A stretch of 39,164 nucleotides of DNA from Bacteroides sp. UBA7333. GTDB taxonomy: Bacteria; Bacteroidota; Bacteroidia; Bacteroidales; Bacteroidaceae. Shown here piece by piece: positions 23,364 to 32,005 of the stretch. The stretch spans positions 1 through 39,164 of the forward strand of contig DKPN01000067.1 of NCBI GenBank assembly GCA_002471195.1, written 5' to 3'. Numbering within the stretch: the first letter of the stretch is position 1; every line of letters begins with the position of its first letter. Both the position numbers and the translations under genes were made by a program. The notes beneath the pieces are model-generated. The model saw nothing but the letters and a program-made list of their open reading frames with translations. It ran no database searches and had not been told where the DNA came from.

Positions 23364-24881
23364 ATGGCAGAAAGAAAAGTAAGAGTTCGCTTTGCACCTA
23401 GTCCAACTGGCGCATTGCACATTGGTGGCGTACGTACAGCTTTGTACAATTATCTATTTGCGCGCCAACACGGAGGAGATTTCGTTTTTCGTATTGAGGA
23501 TACAGACTCTAATCGCTTCGTTCCGGGAGCTGAAGAATATATATTAGAATCATTCAAATGGTTGGGCATTCAATTTGACGAAGGTGTAAGTTTCGGAGGA
23601 AACCATGGCCCTTATCGCCAATCTGAACGTCGCGACATTTATAAAAAATATGTGCAACAATTGTTGGACAATGATAAGGCTTACATTGCTTTCGATACTC
23701 CTGAAGAGTTGGATGCAAAACGTGCTGAAATTGCTAACTTCCAATATGATGCATCGGTGCGTATGTCTATGCGCAACTCATTGGCTTTGTCGAAAGAAGA
23801 GGTAGAACAATTGATAGCCGATGGCAAACAATATGTCGTGCGTTTTAAAATTGAGCCCAACGAGAATGTTGTGGTTGATGATTTAATTCGTAATGAGGTA
23901 ACGATCAATTCATCTATTCTTGATGATAAAGTTTTATACAAATCGGCCGACGAATTGCCTACTTATCATTTGGCAAACATTGTAGACGATCATTTGATGG
24001 AAATTACACATGTGATTCGTGGTGAAGAATGGTTGCCGTCGGCACCACTTCATGTTCTACTATATCGTGCTTTCGGTTGGGAAGACACGATGCCTCAGTT
24101 TGCACATTTACCACTTTTGTTGAAACCAGAGGGCAATGGTAAATTGAGTAAACGCGATGGTGATCGTCTTGGTTTCCCCGTATTTCCATTGCAGTGGACA
24201 GATCCTAAGACAGGAGAAGTTTCTTCGGGATATCGTGAAGCCGGTTATTTGCCTGAAGCAGTGATCAATTTCTTAGCATTATTAGGATGGAATCCGGGTA
24301 ACGACCAAGAGGTGATGTCGCTAGAGGAGATGACAAATCTATTTAACTTAAGCCGTTGCAGCAAATCGGGAGCTAAGTTCGACTATAAAAAAGGAATATG
24401 GTTTAATCATATCTATATTCAACAAAAATCGAACGAAGAAATAGCCGAACTTTTTGCTCCAATTTTGAAAGAACAGGGTATTGAACCTGTCATGGATAAA
24501 GTAGTAGTCGTAGTTGGTATGATGAAAGACCGTGTGAACTTTGTAAAAGAACTATGGGATGCCTCTAGCTTCTTCTTTATTGCACCTACTGCATATGATG
24601 AAAAAACAGCTAAAAAACGCTGGAAAGATGATTCTGCACAATGCATGACCGAACTTGCGGAAGTATTGGCTGCCATTGAAGACTTTACACCGCAAAATCA
24701 AGAAACCATAGTGATGAGTTGGATTGCCGATAAAGGATATCATACAGGCAATATCATGAATGCTTTTCGTTTGGCTTTGGTAGGCGAGGGTAAAGGACCC
24801 CATATGTTTGATATTTCGTGGGTTCTAGGAAAAGAAGAAACTGTTGCTCGTATTCATCGTGCCGTAGAGGTGCTGAAATAA
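23364..24881 (+). CDS. gltX: Glutamyl-tRNA synthetase
   Basis: A class I aminoacyl-tRNA synthetase of 505 residues. The HIGH-type motif is HIGG at 19-22 within FAPSPTGALHIGGVRTALYN, and the KMSKS-type motif is KLSKRDGD. DTDSNRF and the anticodon-binding helical C-terminus (GWNPGNDQEVMSLEEM, FDYKKGIWFN) are typical of GluRS. Whether it is discriminating or also charges tRNA-Gln cannot be read directly from sequence. It is divergent from pgpH, and waaA follows after 15 bases. Confidence 0.97.
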   Translation: MAERKVRVRFAPSPTGALHIGGVRTALYNYLFARQHGGDFVFRIEDTDSNRFVPGAEEYILESFKWLGIQFDEGVSFGGNHGPYRQSERRDIYKKYVQQLLDNDKAYIAFDTPEELDAKRAEIANFQYDASVRMSMRNSLALSKEEVEQLIADGKQYVVRFKIEPNENVVVDDLIRNEVTINSSILDDKVLYKSADELPTYHLANIVDDHLMEITHVIRGEEWLPSAPLHVLLYRAFGWEDTMPQFAHLPLLLKPEGNGKLSKRDGDRLGFPVFPLQWTDPKTGEVSSGYREAGYLPEAVINFLALLGWNPGNDQEVMSLEEMTNLFNLSRCSKSGAKFDYKKGIWFNHIYIQQKSNEEIAELFAPILKEQGIEPVMDKVVVVVGMMKDRVNFVKELWDASSFFFIAPTAYDEKTAKKRWKDDSAQCMTELAEVLAAIEDFTPQNQETIVMSWIADKGYHTGNIMNAFRLALVGEGKGPHMFDISWVLGKEETVARIHRAVEVLK

Positions 24882-24896
24882 TATTGTCATTGTATT

Positions 24897-26117
24897 ATGA
24901 TATATAATCTGGCCATCCTAATCTACGATGTTTTAGTTCATTTAGCTGCGCCGTTCAGCCGAAAGCCCCGAAAAATGATGAAGGGACATTGGGTTGTATA
25001 CGACTTGCTACGTCAACAAGTAGATAAAAAGGCTCGTTATATTTGGTTTCATGCAGCCTCATTGGGCGAATTTGAGCAGGGTAGACCTTTGATAGAAGAG
25101 ATACGTGCGAAATATCCGGAGTATAAGATACTATTAACTTTCTTTTCTCCATCTGGATATGAGGTACGCAAAGATTATCGGGGTGCGGATATTGTTTGTT
25201 ATCTTCCTTTTGATAAGCCTCGCAATGTTCGAAAGTTTATCTCAATCGTGAATCCTTGCATGGCTTTTTTTATCAAATATGAGTTTTGGAAGAATTTTTT
25301 AGATGAGTTAAACAGACGTCATATCCCGGTTTACAGTGTGTCATCTATTTTTCGCCGCGATCAAATTTTCTTCAAATGGTATGGCGGTACTTATAGAGAT
25401 GTATTGAAGGATTTCGATTATCTGTTTGTTCAAAATGAGGCATCGAAGCGCTTTTTGGCAAAAATAGGTATAACAAAGGTCTCGGTTGTGGGTGATACTC
25501 GTTTTGATAGGGTGATGCAAATCCGAGAAGAAGCTAAACAATTGCCATTGATTGAGAAATTTAAAGGCGATTCTTTTGTTTTTGTTGCCGGTAGCTCTTG
25601 GGAGCCGGATGAAGAATTGTTTTTGGAATATTTCAATTCGCATCCTAACATGAAACTCATTATAGCACCACACGTGATTGATGAAAACCATTTGGTGCAG
25701 ATCATTAGTAAATTGAAACGCCCTTATGTGCGATACTCAAGGGCCGAAATTGATAATATTGATAAGGCCGATTGTTTAATAATCGATTGTTTTGGATTGT
25801 TATCTTCAATTTACCGTTATGGTGATGTTGCTTATATCGGTGGTGGTTTTGGAGTTGGTATTCATAATACACTAGAGGCTGCTGTTTATGGTGTTCCGGT
25901 TATTTTTGGTCCTAAGTATCATAAATTTATGGAAGCAACCCAATTGATCGAAGCTAAAGGCGCTTTCTCTATTAAAACTTATGACGAATTAAGTACGTTG
26001 CTCAATAAGTTCACGGAAGATGAAAATTATCTCCGTGAGATTGGAACAAATGCCGGTTACTATGTTAGTAGTAATGCTGGTGCAACTGAACGAATTATGA
26101 AGAAAATCAATTTTTGA
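24897..26117 (+). CDS. waaA: 3-deoxy-D-manno-octulosonic acid transferase (Kdo transferase)
   Basis: It adds Kdo to lipid A precursors at the inner membrane. An N-terminal hydrophobic helix (residues ~2-20) anchors it. The family motifs are WFHAASLGEFEQGRPLIE with the catalytic-base Glu, LLTFFSPSGYEVRKDY, FIKYEFWKNFLDELNRRHIPVYSVSSIFR, FVAGSSWEPDEELF and YIGGGFGVGIHNTLEAAVYGVPVIFGP with the nucleotide-sugar site. The length of 406 residues is usual. It is probably cotranscribed with gltX and is followed by a strong terminator. Confidence 0.96.
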   Translation: MIYNLAILIYDVLVHLAAPFSRKPRKMMKGHWVVYDLLRQQVDKKARYIWFHAASLGEFEQGRPLIEEIRAKYPEYKILLTFFSPSGYEVRKDYRGADIVCYLPFDKPRNVRKFISIVNPCMAFFIKYEFWKNFLDELNRRHIPVYSVSSIFRRDQIFFKWYGGTYRDVLKDFDYLFVQNEASKRFLAKIGITKVSVVGDTRFDRVMQIREEAKQLPLIEKFKGDSFVFVAGSSWEPDEELFLEYFNSHPNMKLIIAPHVIDENHLVQIISKLKRPYVRYSRAEIDNIDKADCLIIDCFGLLSSIYRYGDVAYIGGGFGVGIHNTLEAAVYGVPVIFGPKYHKFMEATQLIEAKGAFSIKTYDELSTLLNKFTEDENYLREIGTNAGYYVSSNAGATERIMKKINF

Positions 26118-26130
26118 TTTGATATATTAT

Positions 26131-26176
26131 AAAAAACAACCGGTATCAGCATTAAGCTCGACACCGGTTGTTTTTT
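26131..26176. terminator. Bidirectional terminator after waaA
   Basis: AAAAAACAACCGGT (26131-26144) pairs with ACCGGTTGTTTTTT (26163-26176). It works for waaA (plus) and the carbonic-anhydrase-like gene (minus). Confidence 0.92.
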
Positions 26177-26194
26177 ATAATGAAAAAGAAAGTT

Positions 26195-26716
26195 TTACTC
26201 TTCATCTTTGTACCATGAAGAGTACATTAAATAGTTGTGAGCAATCTTTTCGTTTAACTCTTTTGCCTGGCTAGGATCTACCTTTTTAATAAATTTTGCT
26301 GGCACTCCTCCCCATATACTTCCTGGCTCTATAATGGTATTGCTTAAGACCAATGATCCTGCAGCCACAATAGCTCCTTCGCCTACAATAGCATTATCGA
26401 GTAGGGTAGACCCCATTCCAATTAATGCATAATCTTTGATGTGAGCACCATGAATCGTGACATTATGTCCTACTGATACATGATTGCCAATTTCAATGGT
26501 CGATTTTTGGTACAATGTATGCAATACACTGCCGTCTTGGATGTTTACGCCATTCCCTATTCGGATGGAATTAACATCACCCCTTAAAACAGTGCTGTAC
26601 CAAATACTGCAGTCATCACCCATAATAACATCACCAATAATTGCAGCATTCTCTGCCAAAAAGCAATTTTTCCCAATAATGGGGGTGAATCCTCTAACTG
26701 ATCTTATTATAGCCAT
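26195..26716 (-). CDS. Gamma-carbonic-anhydrase-like hexapeptide-repeat protein
   Basis: The start is the ATG at 26716 (MAIIRSVRGFTPIIGKNCF); the frame extends to a TTG at 26752 inside the aminopeptidase gene. The 173-residue chain is a left-handed beta-helix with hexapeptide repeats (AAIIGDVIMGDDCSIWYSTVLRGD, GNGVNIQDGSVLH). The gamma-CA metal-site histidines fit at SVLH, VGHN and IHGAH. A C-terminal helix follows. The usual label is gamma carbonic anhydrase family or YrdA/PaaY-like; the true substrate is uncertain. It follows the aminopeptidase gene by seven bases, as part of one unit. Confidence 0.93.
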   Translation of the reverse strand: MAIIRSVRGFTPIIGKNCFLAENAAIIGDVIMGDDCSIWYSTVLRGDVNSIRIGNGVNIQDGSVLHTLYQKSTIEIGNHVSVGHNVTIHGAHIKDYALIGMGSTLLDNAIVGEGAIVAAGSLVLSNTIIEPGSIWGGVPAKFIKKVDPSQAKELNEKIAHNYLMYSSWYKDEE

Positions 26717-26723
26717 AATTAAA

Positions 26724-28508
26724 TTATTTAATAGGTTGTGTTGCTTTTTCAAGCCATTCTTTATCTTCTTTATTAAGATGTTGTCCTAGTAATTGATAAA
26801 CCATAGAGTGGTAGTTGTTTAGCCAGTCCATCTCTTCTTTATTAAGTAGTTCCTTGATGATACCTTTCTGGCATATAGGACATAGTGTAAGGGTCTCAAA
26901 TTTATAATAATCACCATACATACCTTTGGAGGCCTCAGTGACCATTATAAGGTTTTCGATACGAATGCCATATTGATCGGTTTTATATACGCCGGGTTCA
27001 TTTGATGTGACCATTCCTGGCTGAAGTATCACAGGGTTTTCGTTCATTCTAATGCTCTGCGGCCCTTCATGCACGTTTAAAAAATGTCCGACACCATGTC
27101 CTGTTCCATGTAAGTAATTCATCCCGTTCATCCAAAGCGGCAGTCTTGCTAGAACGTCAAGTTGTGCTCCTCGTGTTCCTGCGGGAAATTGCGCCATAGC
27201 TAAACTAATATGACCTTTCAATACTAATGTATAGTCTTTTTTTTGCTCATCGGTCAATGGCCCCAATGCGATTGTTCGAGTTATATCGGTGGTGCCATCT
27301 AAATATTGGGCACCCGTATCTAAAAGCAAAAAGCCTTTTGGCTGAAGTGTTGCATTACTTTTTTCATCAACCGTGTAGTGTACAATAGCTCCGTGCTCCT
27401 GATATCCTGCAATTGTATTGAAGCTGTTTCCGATATATCTTTCACCTAGCTCTCTGAATTTATCAAGTTTTTGAGATACGCTAATTTCTGTCTCGTTTCC
27501 TGATGCAATGTTTTGATCTAACCAATTCAAAAATCTTACCATGGCTACACCATCACGAATCATAGCCTCTTTGATTCCTATTTTTTCGATATCGTTTCGA
27601 ATCGATTTCAAAAATGTAATCGGCGATTCTTTGCGTACGATTGTTGAGGATATTCCAACCGACATAAACATGGTGTAATTTGTTTTAGATGGTTGCATTA
27701 AAATCGTTTTATTTTCTAGGTCGTTTAAAAAAGAAGCCGTCTCATTATACGATGCGTACTGCACTCCTACATCTTTTAAGTACATTTTCAATTCGGATGT
27801 GATTTTCCGAGCGTCAATGAATAGTGTTGTTTGTTGTCTGGATATATATAAATAGGCTATAAACAAAGGGTTATACTCTATGTCATTGCCTCTCAAGTTG
27901 AGTGTCCAAGCTATTTCGTCGAGTGCCGATATAAATAATCCATCTATTCTATCTTTTTCTAAAATAGAGCAGATCTCTCTCAATTTTTCATCACAACTTT
28001 TTCCGGCATGAGCCATATCGTGTTTGAATGGAGCCGCTTGCGAAAGAATAGGTCTATTAATCCATATATTATCGATTAGATTGTCACAATCTTTTATTTC
28101 AATAGAATATTTTCGTAATTGTTTTGATAAATTTTCTATTTGATCGACTGAGAACATCAACCCATCCACTCCTACACTATCATTGGGTTTCAAATTTTCG
28201 ATTAGAAATTCTGCAATGGAAGGAGTTTCGGTAAGTCCCTCCCTAAATAGTGTAATTCCAGTGCCTTCTAATTGCTCAGTTGCTTGAAGAAAATAGCGTG
28301 AATCGGTCCACAGGCCAGCTTTATTCTTTAATATCACAACTGTGCCCGCTGAACCGGTGAATCCGGATATCCATTCTCTAATTTTCCAATAATCAGCTAC
28401 ATATTCGCTAAGATGTGGATCGGTACTTGGAATGATAAAAGCAGATATATTTTGGCTTGAAATTTCTTTTCTTAATGAATCTATACGTTTTTTAATATCT
28501 TGTTTCAT
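26724..28508 (-). CDS. pepP: Xaa-Pro aminopeptidase (aminopeptidase P, M24B)
   Basis: The start is the ATG at 28508 (MKQDIKKRIDSL); the in-frame TTG at 28535 lies inside the promoter box. The 594-residue protein has two creatinase-like N-terminal domains and a C-terminal pita-bread catalytic domain. The dinuclear metal ligands are visible: two Asp in LDTGAQYLDGTTDITRT, His in LHGTGHGVGHFLNVHEG, Glu in SNEPGVY and Glu in YGIRIENL. The layout is that of the long, three-domain eukaryote-like APP1 form rather than the ~440-residue E. coli enzyme. It removes N-terminal residues before proline. No signal peptide is seen, so it is cytoplasmic. Confidence 0.95.
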   Translation of the reverse strand: MKQDIKKRIDSLRKEISSQNISAFIIPSTDPHLSEYVADYWKIREWISGFTGSAGTVVILKNKAGLWTDSRYFLQATEQLEGTGITLFREGLTETPSIAEFLIENLKPNDSVGVDGLMFSVDQIENLSKQLRKYSIEIKDCDNLIDNIWINRPILSQAAPFKHDMAHAGKSCDEKLREICSILEKDRIDGLFISALDEIAWTLNLRGNDIEYNPLFIAYLYISRQQTTLFIDARKITSELKMYLKDVGVQYASYNETASFLNDLENKTILMQPSKTNYTMFMSVGISSTIVRKESPITFLKSIRNDIEKIGIKEAMIRDGVAMVRFLNWLDQNIASGNETEISVSQKLDKFRELGERYIGNSFNTIAGYQEHGAIVHYTVDEKSNATLQPKGFLLLDTGAQYLDGTTDITRTIALGPLTDEQKKDYTLVLKGHISLAMAQFPAGTRGAQLDVLARLPLWMNGMNYLHGTGHGVGHFLNVHEGPQSIRMNENPVILQPGMVTSNEPGVYKTDQYGIRIENLIMVTEASKGMYGDYYKFETLTLCPICQKGIIKELLNKEEMDWLNNYHSMVYQLLGQHLNKEDKEWLEKATQPIK

Positions 28509-28532
28509 ATATAAATAGGTTATTGGTTTACT

Positions 28533-28540
28533 CAAAGATA
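28533..28540 (-). promoter_or_regulatory. Putative -7 box of the pepP unit
   Basis: On the minus strand TATCTTTG (28540-28533) fits TAnnTTTG, 24 bases before the ATG. No clear TTTG is seen at -33. Confidence 0.55.
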
Positions 28541-28610
28541 CACTGTTTTTCGGTATTGTGCCTTCCTAGAGGTTATAATATAACAAAAATGAGAAAATAT
28601 CGTAGAATGT

Positions 28611-28641
28611 TTTGTAAATAAAGAAAGTATATGTAATTTTG
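28611..28641 (+). promoter_or_regulatory. rpsU promoter
   Basis: TTTG (28611-28614) and TAATTTTG (28634-28641) are 19 bases apart, a full match to the Bacteroidota housekeeping consensus. The ATG is 51 bases downstream. Confidence 0.85.
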
Positions 28642-28692
28642 CGGCGCAATTTACTGCGAAATTTCAAACAATAACATATTAATAATAAAAAA

Positions 28693-28884
28693 ATGATTGT
28701 AGTACCTGTAAAAGAAGGCGAAAACATTGAAAAAGCGCTTAAGAAGTTTAAGAGAAAATTCGAAAAAACTGGCATCGTTAAAGAATTGAGACGTCGTCAA
28801 CAGTTTGATAAACCATCTGTTGTGAATCGTTTGAAAAAAGAACGTGCGGTTTATGTTCAACAACTTCAGCAAATCGAAGACTAA
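28693..28884 (+). CDS. rpsU: 30S ribosomal protein bS21
   Basis: A 63-residue basic protein, MIVVPVKEGENIEKALKKFKRKFEKTG with the ELRRRQQFDKPS core, a full match to bS21. It binds the platform of the 30S subunit near the 3' end of 16S rRNA. In Bacteroidota, bS21 helps to hide the anti-Shine-Dalgarno sequence. The leader has no Shine-Dalgarno sequence. It heads the rpsU-xerC-hpf-tRNA-tuf cluster conserved in the order. Confidence 0.97.
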   Translation: MIVVPVKEGENIEKALKKFKRKFEKTGIVKELRRRQQFDKPSVVNRLKKERAVYVQQLQQIED

Positions 28885-28961
28885 TATTTCATAGTTTACT
28901 TTGAATTATTGATTTCTTTTTCATATATTCGTTGCACTAATTTATAGCTGTATAACGGAGT

Positions 28962-29840
28962 ATGTTGATAGATTCTTTTCTTGATTACCTAAAGTTTGAA
29001 CGCAATTATTCGGATAAAACGATTCTGTTTTATCGTATAGATTTGTGTCAATTTAAGGATTTTGTATCGGAAAAGAATGATTTTGATCCTAATGCGTTGA
29101 AGGCTGAACTTATTCGTGAGTGGATTGTTTTCATGATGGATAAGGGATATACGACAACGTCGGTTAATCGCAAATTGAGTTCGCTTCGTTCTTTCTTTAA
29201 GTATTTATTGAGAGAAGAAGTGATGGCTATTGATCCAATGCGTAAAATTGTGGGTCCAAAGAATAGAAAATCCTTGCCTGTTTTTGTGAAGGAGGCAGAT
29301 ATGGATAGACTTCTGGATGATATTAATTTTGGCACAGGATTTCGAGCATGTCGTGATCGATTAATAATTGAAATGTTTTATGTGACTGGCATAAGGGTTT
29401 CAGAATTGGTTGGTTTAAACGATGAAAGTGTTGATTTGGGGTTAATGACATTGAAAGTGACAGGTAAGAGAAATAAGCAACGCTTAGTGCCTTTCTCTGA
29501 ATCTTTCAAGAGTACGTTATTAGAATATGTCAATATGCGAGACAAGGAGATCCAGAGTAAAACGGATGCCTTCTTTGTTAATGAAGATGGTGAACGTTTG
29601 TATTCGGGTCTTATTTATAAAATAGTGAAACGAAACCTTTCAAAAGTTGTTACGTTGAAAAAACGTAGTCCACACGTTTTAAGACATTCTTTTGCAACGG
29701 CAATGTTGAATAATGAGGCAGAGCTAGGTGCAATAAAAGAATTATTAGGGCATGCAAGTTTGGCCGCTACCGAAAAATATACGCACGCAACTTTTGAAGA
29801 ACTTAAAAAAGTTTATAAACAGGCTCATCCAAGAGCTTAA
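28962..29840 (+). CDS. xerC: Tyrosine recombinase XerC/XerD type
   Basis: The 292-residue length and architecture of a chromosome-dimer-resolution recombinase: SAM-like N-terminal domain (MLIDSFLDYLKFERNYSDKT), catalytic Arg145 (TGIRVSEL), Lys169 (TGKR), His238-x-x-Arg241 (PHVLR), His264 (LLGHASL) and Tyr273 (TEKY). Conserved position between rpsU and hpf marks it as the housekeeping copy rather than a mobile integrase. GGAG is present but ends one base before the ATG, too close for a normal Shine-Dalgarno pairing. Confidence 0.93.
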   Translation: MLIDSFLDYLKFERNYSDKTILFYRIDLCQFKDFVSEKNDFDPNALKAELIREWIVFMMDKGYTTTSVNRKLSSLRSFFKYLLREEVMAIDPMRKIVGPKNRKSLPVFVKEADMDRLLDDINFGTGFRACRDRLIIEMFYVTGIRVSELVGLNDESVDLGLMTLKVTGKRNKQRLVPFSESFKSTLLEYVNMRDKEIQSKTDAFFVNEDGERLYSGLIYKIVKRNLSKVVTLKKRSPHVLRHSFATAMLNNEAELGAIKELLGHASLAATEKYTHATFEELKKVYKQAHPRA

Positions 29841-29842
29841 AA

Positions 29843-29850
29843 AAGGAGGT
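29843..29850 (+). promoter_or_regulatory. Strong Shine-Dalgarno sequence of hpf
   Basis: AAGGAGGT is a full anti-SD complement, four bases before the hpf ATG at 29855. Most genes in this window, including rpsU, tuf and rplK, have none, so this site is unusual. Confidence 0.8.
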
Positions 29851-29854
29851 ATTT

Positions 29855-30151
29855 ATGGAAGTAAGAATTCAATCTATTCACTTTGATGCATCTGAACAGT
29901 TGCGTGCTTTTATACAAAAAAAAGTATCAAAGTTAGAAAAGTATAATGAAGATATAACCGATGTAGAAGTATCGCTAAGGGTTGTGAAGCCCGAAGTTGC
30001 GGAAAATAAAGAGGCTGGTATTAAAATATTGGCTCCAATTTCCGAATTTTATGCGAGTAAAGTGTGTGATACATTCGAAGAAGCAGTCGATGAATGTGTT
30101 GAAGCTTTAGAAAAACAGTTAGTAAAGCATAAAGAAAAGCTACGTCGATAA
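29855..30151 (+). CDS. hpf: Ribosome hibernation-promoting factor (HPF/RaiA, short form)
   Basis: A 98-residue protein with the beta-alpha-beta-beta-beta-alpha pattern of the family: MEVRIQSIHFDASEQLRAFIQKKVSKLEKY, then VEVSLRVVKP, and the C-terminal helix with EALEKQLVKHKEKLRR. It binds the 30S decoding region and makes inactive 100S or protected 70S ribosomes in slow growth. Only the N-terminal domain is present (short form). It starts 14 bases after xerC and has a perfect Shine-Dalgarno sequence. Confidence 0.94.
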   Translation: MEVRIQSIHFDASEQLRAFIQKKVSKLEKYNEDITDVEVSLRVVKPEVAENKEAGIKILAPISEFYASKVCDTFEEAVDECVEALEKQLVKHKEKLRR

Positions 30152-30169
30152 TAAAAAGTTCGCAAATGT

Positions 30170-30200
30170 TTTGCGGTAAAGAAATAAATATCTAAATTTG
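30170..30200 (+). promoter_or_regulatory. Promoter of the tRNA-tuf operon
   Basis: TTTG (30170-30173) and TAAATTTG (30193-30200) are 19 bases apart, a full consensus match. The first tRNA starts 50 bases downstream. Confidence 0.85.
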
Positions 30201-30250
30201 CAGCCGTTTCATTCTGGGAATGAATGTTACGGTTGTAAATTTAAAAATAA

Positions 30251-30324
30251 GCCTCTTTAGCTCAGTTGGCCAGAGCACGTGATTTGTAATCTCGGGGTCG
30301 TTGGTTCGAATCCGACAAGAGGCT
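30251..30324 (+). tRNA. tRNA-Thr (anticodon TGT)
   Basis: Acceptor GCCTCTT/AAGAGGC, D-arm GCTC/GAGC, anticodon loop TTTGTAA with anticodon TGT, T-arm GTTGG-TTCGAAT-CCGAC. The anticodon stem CGTGA/TCTCG has a U-U mismatch at its central pair. The discriminator is T, and CCA is not encoded. Confidence 0.94.
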
Positions 30325-30359
30325 CGAAAGAGACTAGGCTTCAAGTTTTTTAATTTAAT

Positions 30360-30442
30360 GGGCAAATACCAGAGTGGCCAAATGGGACTGACTGTAACTC
30401 AGTTGTCTTTCGACTTCGGTGGTTCGAATCCATCTTTGCCCA
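30360..30442 (+). tRNA. tRNA-Tyr (anticodon GTA)
   Basis: Acceptor GGGCAAA/TTTGCCC, anticodon stem ACTGA/TCAGT with loop CTGTAAC (anticodon GTA), a long class II variable arm, and a T-loop TTCGAAT. Second in the four-tRNA cluster. Confidence 0.95.
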
Positions 30443-30472
30443 CACTATTATAATAAAGAACTAGCAGTAAAT

Positions 30473-30545
30473 GCGGAAGTAGCTCAGTTGATAGAGCATT
30501 AGCCTTCCAAGCTGAGGGTCGCGGGTTTGAGCCCCGTCTTCCGCT
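30473..30545 (+). tRNA. tRNA-Gly (anticodon TCC)
   Basis: Acceptor GCGGAAG/CTTCCGC, anticodon stem TTAGC/GCTGA with loop CTTCCAA (anticodon TCC), and T-arm GCGGG-TTTGAGC-CCCGT. Confidence 0.95.
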
Positions 30546-30553
30546 CTCTTTTT

Positions 30554-30625
<72 letters not shown>

Positions 30626-30676
30626 CGTAAGATGTGAAAATGCTGATTATTAATCAAATAAATAACAAGTAAAGCT

Positions 30677-31861
30677 ATGGCTAAAGAGAAATTCGAACGT
30701 ACCAAGCCGCACGTAAACATTGGTACAATTGGTCACGTTGACCACGGTAAGACAACGTTGACTGCTGCTATTACAACAGTTTTGGCAAAAAAAGGTCTTT
30801 CTGAATTGCGTTCTTTCGATTCTATCGATAACGCTCCAGAAGAAAAAGAAAGAGGTATTACTATCAATACTTCTCATGTTGAGTATCAAACAGCTAATCG
30901 TCACTACGCACACGTTGACTGTCCAGGTCACGCTGACTACGTAAAAAACATGGTTACTGGTGCTGCTCAAATGGACGGTGCTATCATTGTAGTTGCTGCT
31001 ACTGATGGTCCTATGCCTCAAACTCGTGAGCATATCCTTTTGGCTCGTCAGGTAAACGTACCTCAATTGGTTGTTTTCTTGAACAAATGTGATATGGTTG
31101 ACGACGAAGAAATGTTAGAACTAGTTGAAATGGAAATGAGAGAACTTCTTTCATTCTACGATTTCGACGGTGACAATACTCCTATTATCCGCGGTTCTGC
31201 TCTAGGTGGTTTGAATGGTGTTGATAAATGGGAAGATAAAATCATGGAATTGATGGAAGCTGTTGATACATGGATTCCACTTCCTCCACGTGATGTAGAT
31301 AAACCATTCTTGATGCCTGTTGAAGACGTATTCTCAATCACAGGTCGTGGTACTGTAGCAACTGGTCGTATCGAAACAGGTGTTATCCACGTAGGTGATG
31401 AAATCGAAATCTTAGGTCTTGGTGAAGATAGAAAATGTGTTGTAACTGGTGTTGAAATGTTCCGCAAATTGTTGGATACAGGTGAAGCTGGTGATAACGT
31501 AGGTTTGTTGCTTCGTGGTGTTGATAAAAACGATATCAAACGTGGTATGGTTCTTTGTAAACCAGGTGAAATTAAACCTCACTCAAGATTCAAAGCTGAG
31601 GTTTATATCTTGAAAAAAGAAGAAGGTGGACGTCACACTCCATTCCACAACAAATACCGTCCTCAATTCTACTTACGTACTATGGACTGTACAGGTGAAA
31701 TCACGCTTCCAGAAGGAACTGAAATGGTAATGCCAGGTGATAACGTAACTATCAACGTAGAATTGATCTACCCAGTTGCTTTGAACATCGGTCTTCGTTT
31801 CGCTATCCGTGAAGGTGGTCGTACTGTAGGTGCTGGTCAAATCACAGAGATTGTAGACTAA
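30677..31861 (+). CDS. tuf: Elongation factor Tu
   Basis: A 394-residue GTPase that carries aminoacyl-tRNA to the ribosome. G1 GHVDHGKT is at residues 19-26; then RGITINTSHVEY (G2/switch I), DCPGHADYVKNM (G3) and NKCDMVDD (G4). Domains II and III end with GLRFAIREGGRTVGAGQITEI. All motifs are intact. Its codon use is strongly biased (many GGT, CGT, GTA and AAA), as expected of a highly expressed gene. It lies in a tRNA-tuf-tRNA-secE arrangement conserved in the phylum. Confidence 0.99.
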   Translation: MAKEKFERTKPHVNIGTIGHVDHGKTTLTAAITTVLAKKGLSELRSFDSIDNAPEEKERGITINTSHVEYQTANRHYAHVDCPGHADYVKNMVTGAAQMDGAIIVVAATDGPMPQTREHILLARQVNVPQLVVFLNKCDMVDDEEMLELVEMEMRELLSFYDFDGDNTPIIRGSALGGLNGVDKWEDKIMELMEAVDTWIPLPPRDVDKPFLMPVEDVFSITGRGTVATGRIETGVIHVGDEIEILGLGEDRKCVVTGVEMFRKLLDTGEAGDNVGLLLRGVDKNDIKRGMVLCKPGEIKPHSRFKAEVYILKKEEGGRHTPFHNKYRPQFYLRTMDCTGEITLPEGTEMVMPGDNVTINVELIYPVALNIGLRFAIREGGRTVGAGQITEIVD

Positions 31862-31876
31862 TCAAATTTATATATT

Positions 31877-31907
31877 CAGTTCCTGGTGTCTTATGCTCCG
31901 GGAACTG
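31877..31907 (+). promoter_or_regulatory. Hairpin between tuf and tRNA-Trp
   Basis: CAGTTCCTGG (31877-31886) pairs with CCGGGAACTG (31898-31907), ten pairs including one G-U. No T-run follows, so it is more likely an RNA-processing or stability element than a full terminator. tRNA-Trp begins 12 bases later. Confidence 0.6.
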
Positions 31908-31918
31908 ATTATGTTCAC

Positions 31919-31991
31919 ACGGGAGTAGCTCAGTTGGTAGAGCACCGGTCTCCAAAACCGGGTGTCGGGAGTTCGAGCCTCTCCTCCCGTG
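31919..31991 (+). tRNA. tRNA-Trp (anticodon CCA)
   Basis: Acceptor ACGGGAG/CTCCCGT, anticodon stem CCGGT/ACCGG with loop CTCCAAA (anticodon CCA), discriminator G. It stands between tuf and secE, as in other Bacteroidales. Confidence 0.96.
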
Positions 31992-32005
31992 CTAATTTTT
32001 GAAAG

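Noticed and set aside
23270..23449. 60-residue N-terminal extension of the HD phosphodiesterase
   Set aside because: It runs antisense over the gltX start and its promoter box. The MNHQNKKKGYSY start at 23269 fits the family better.
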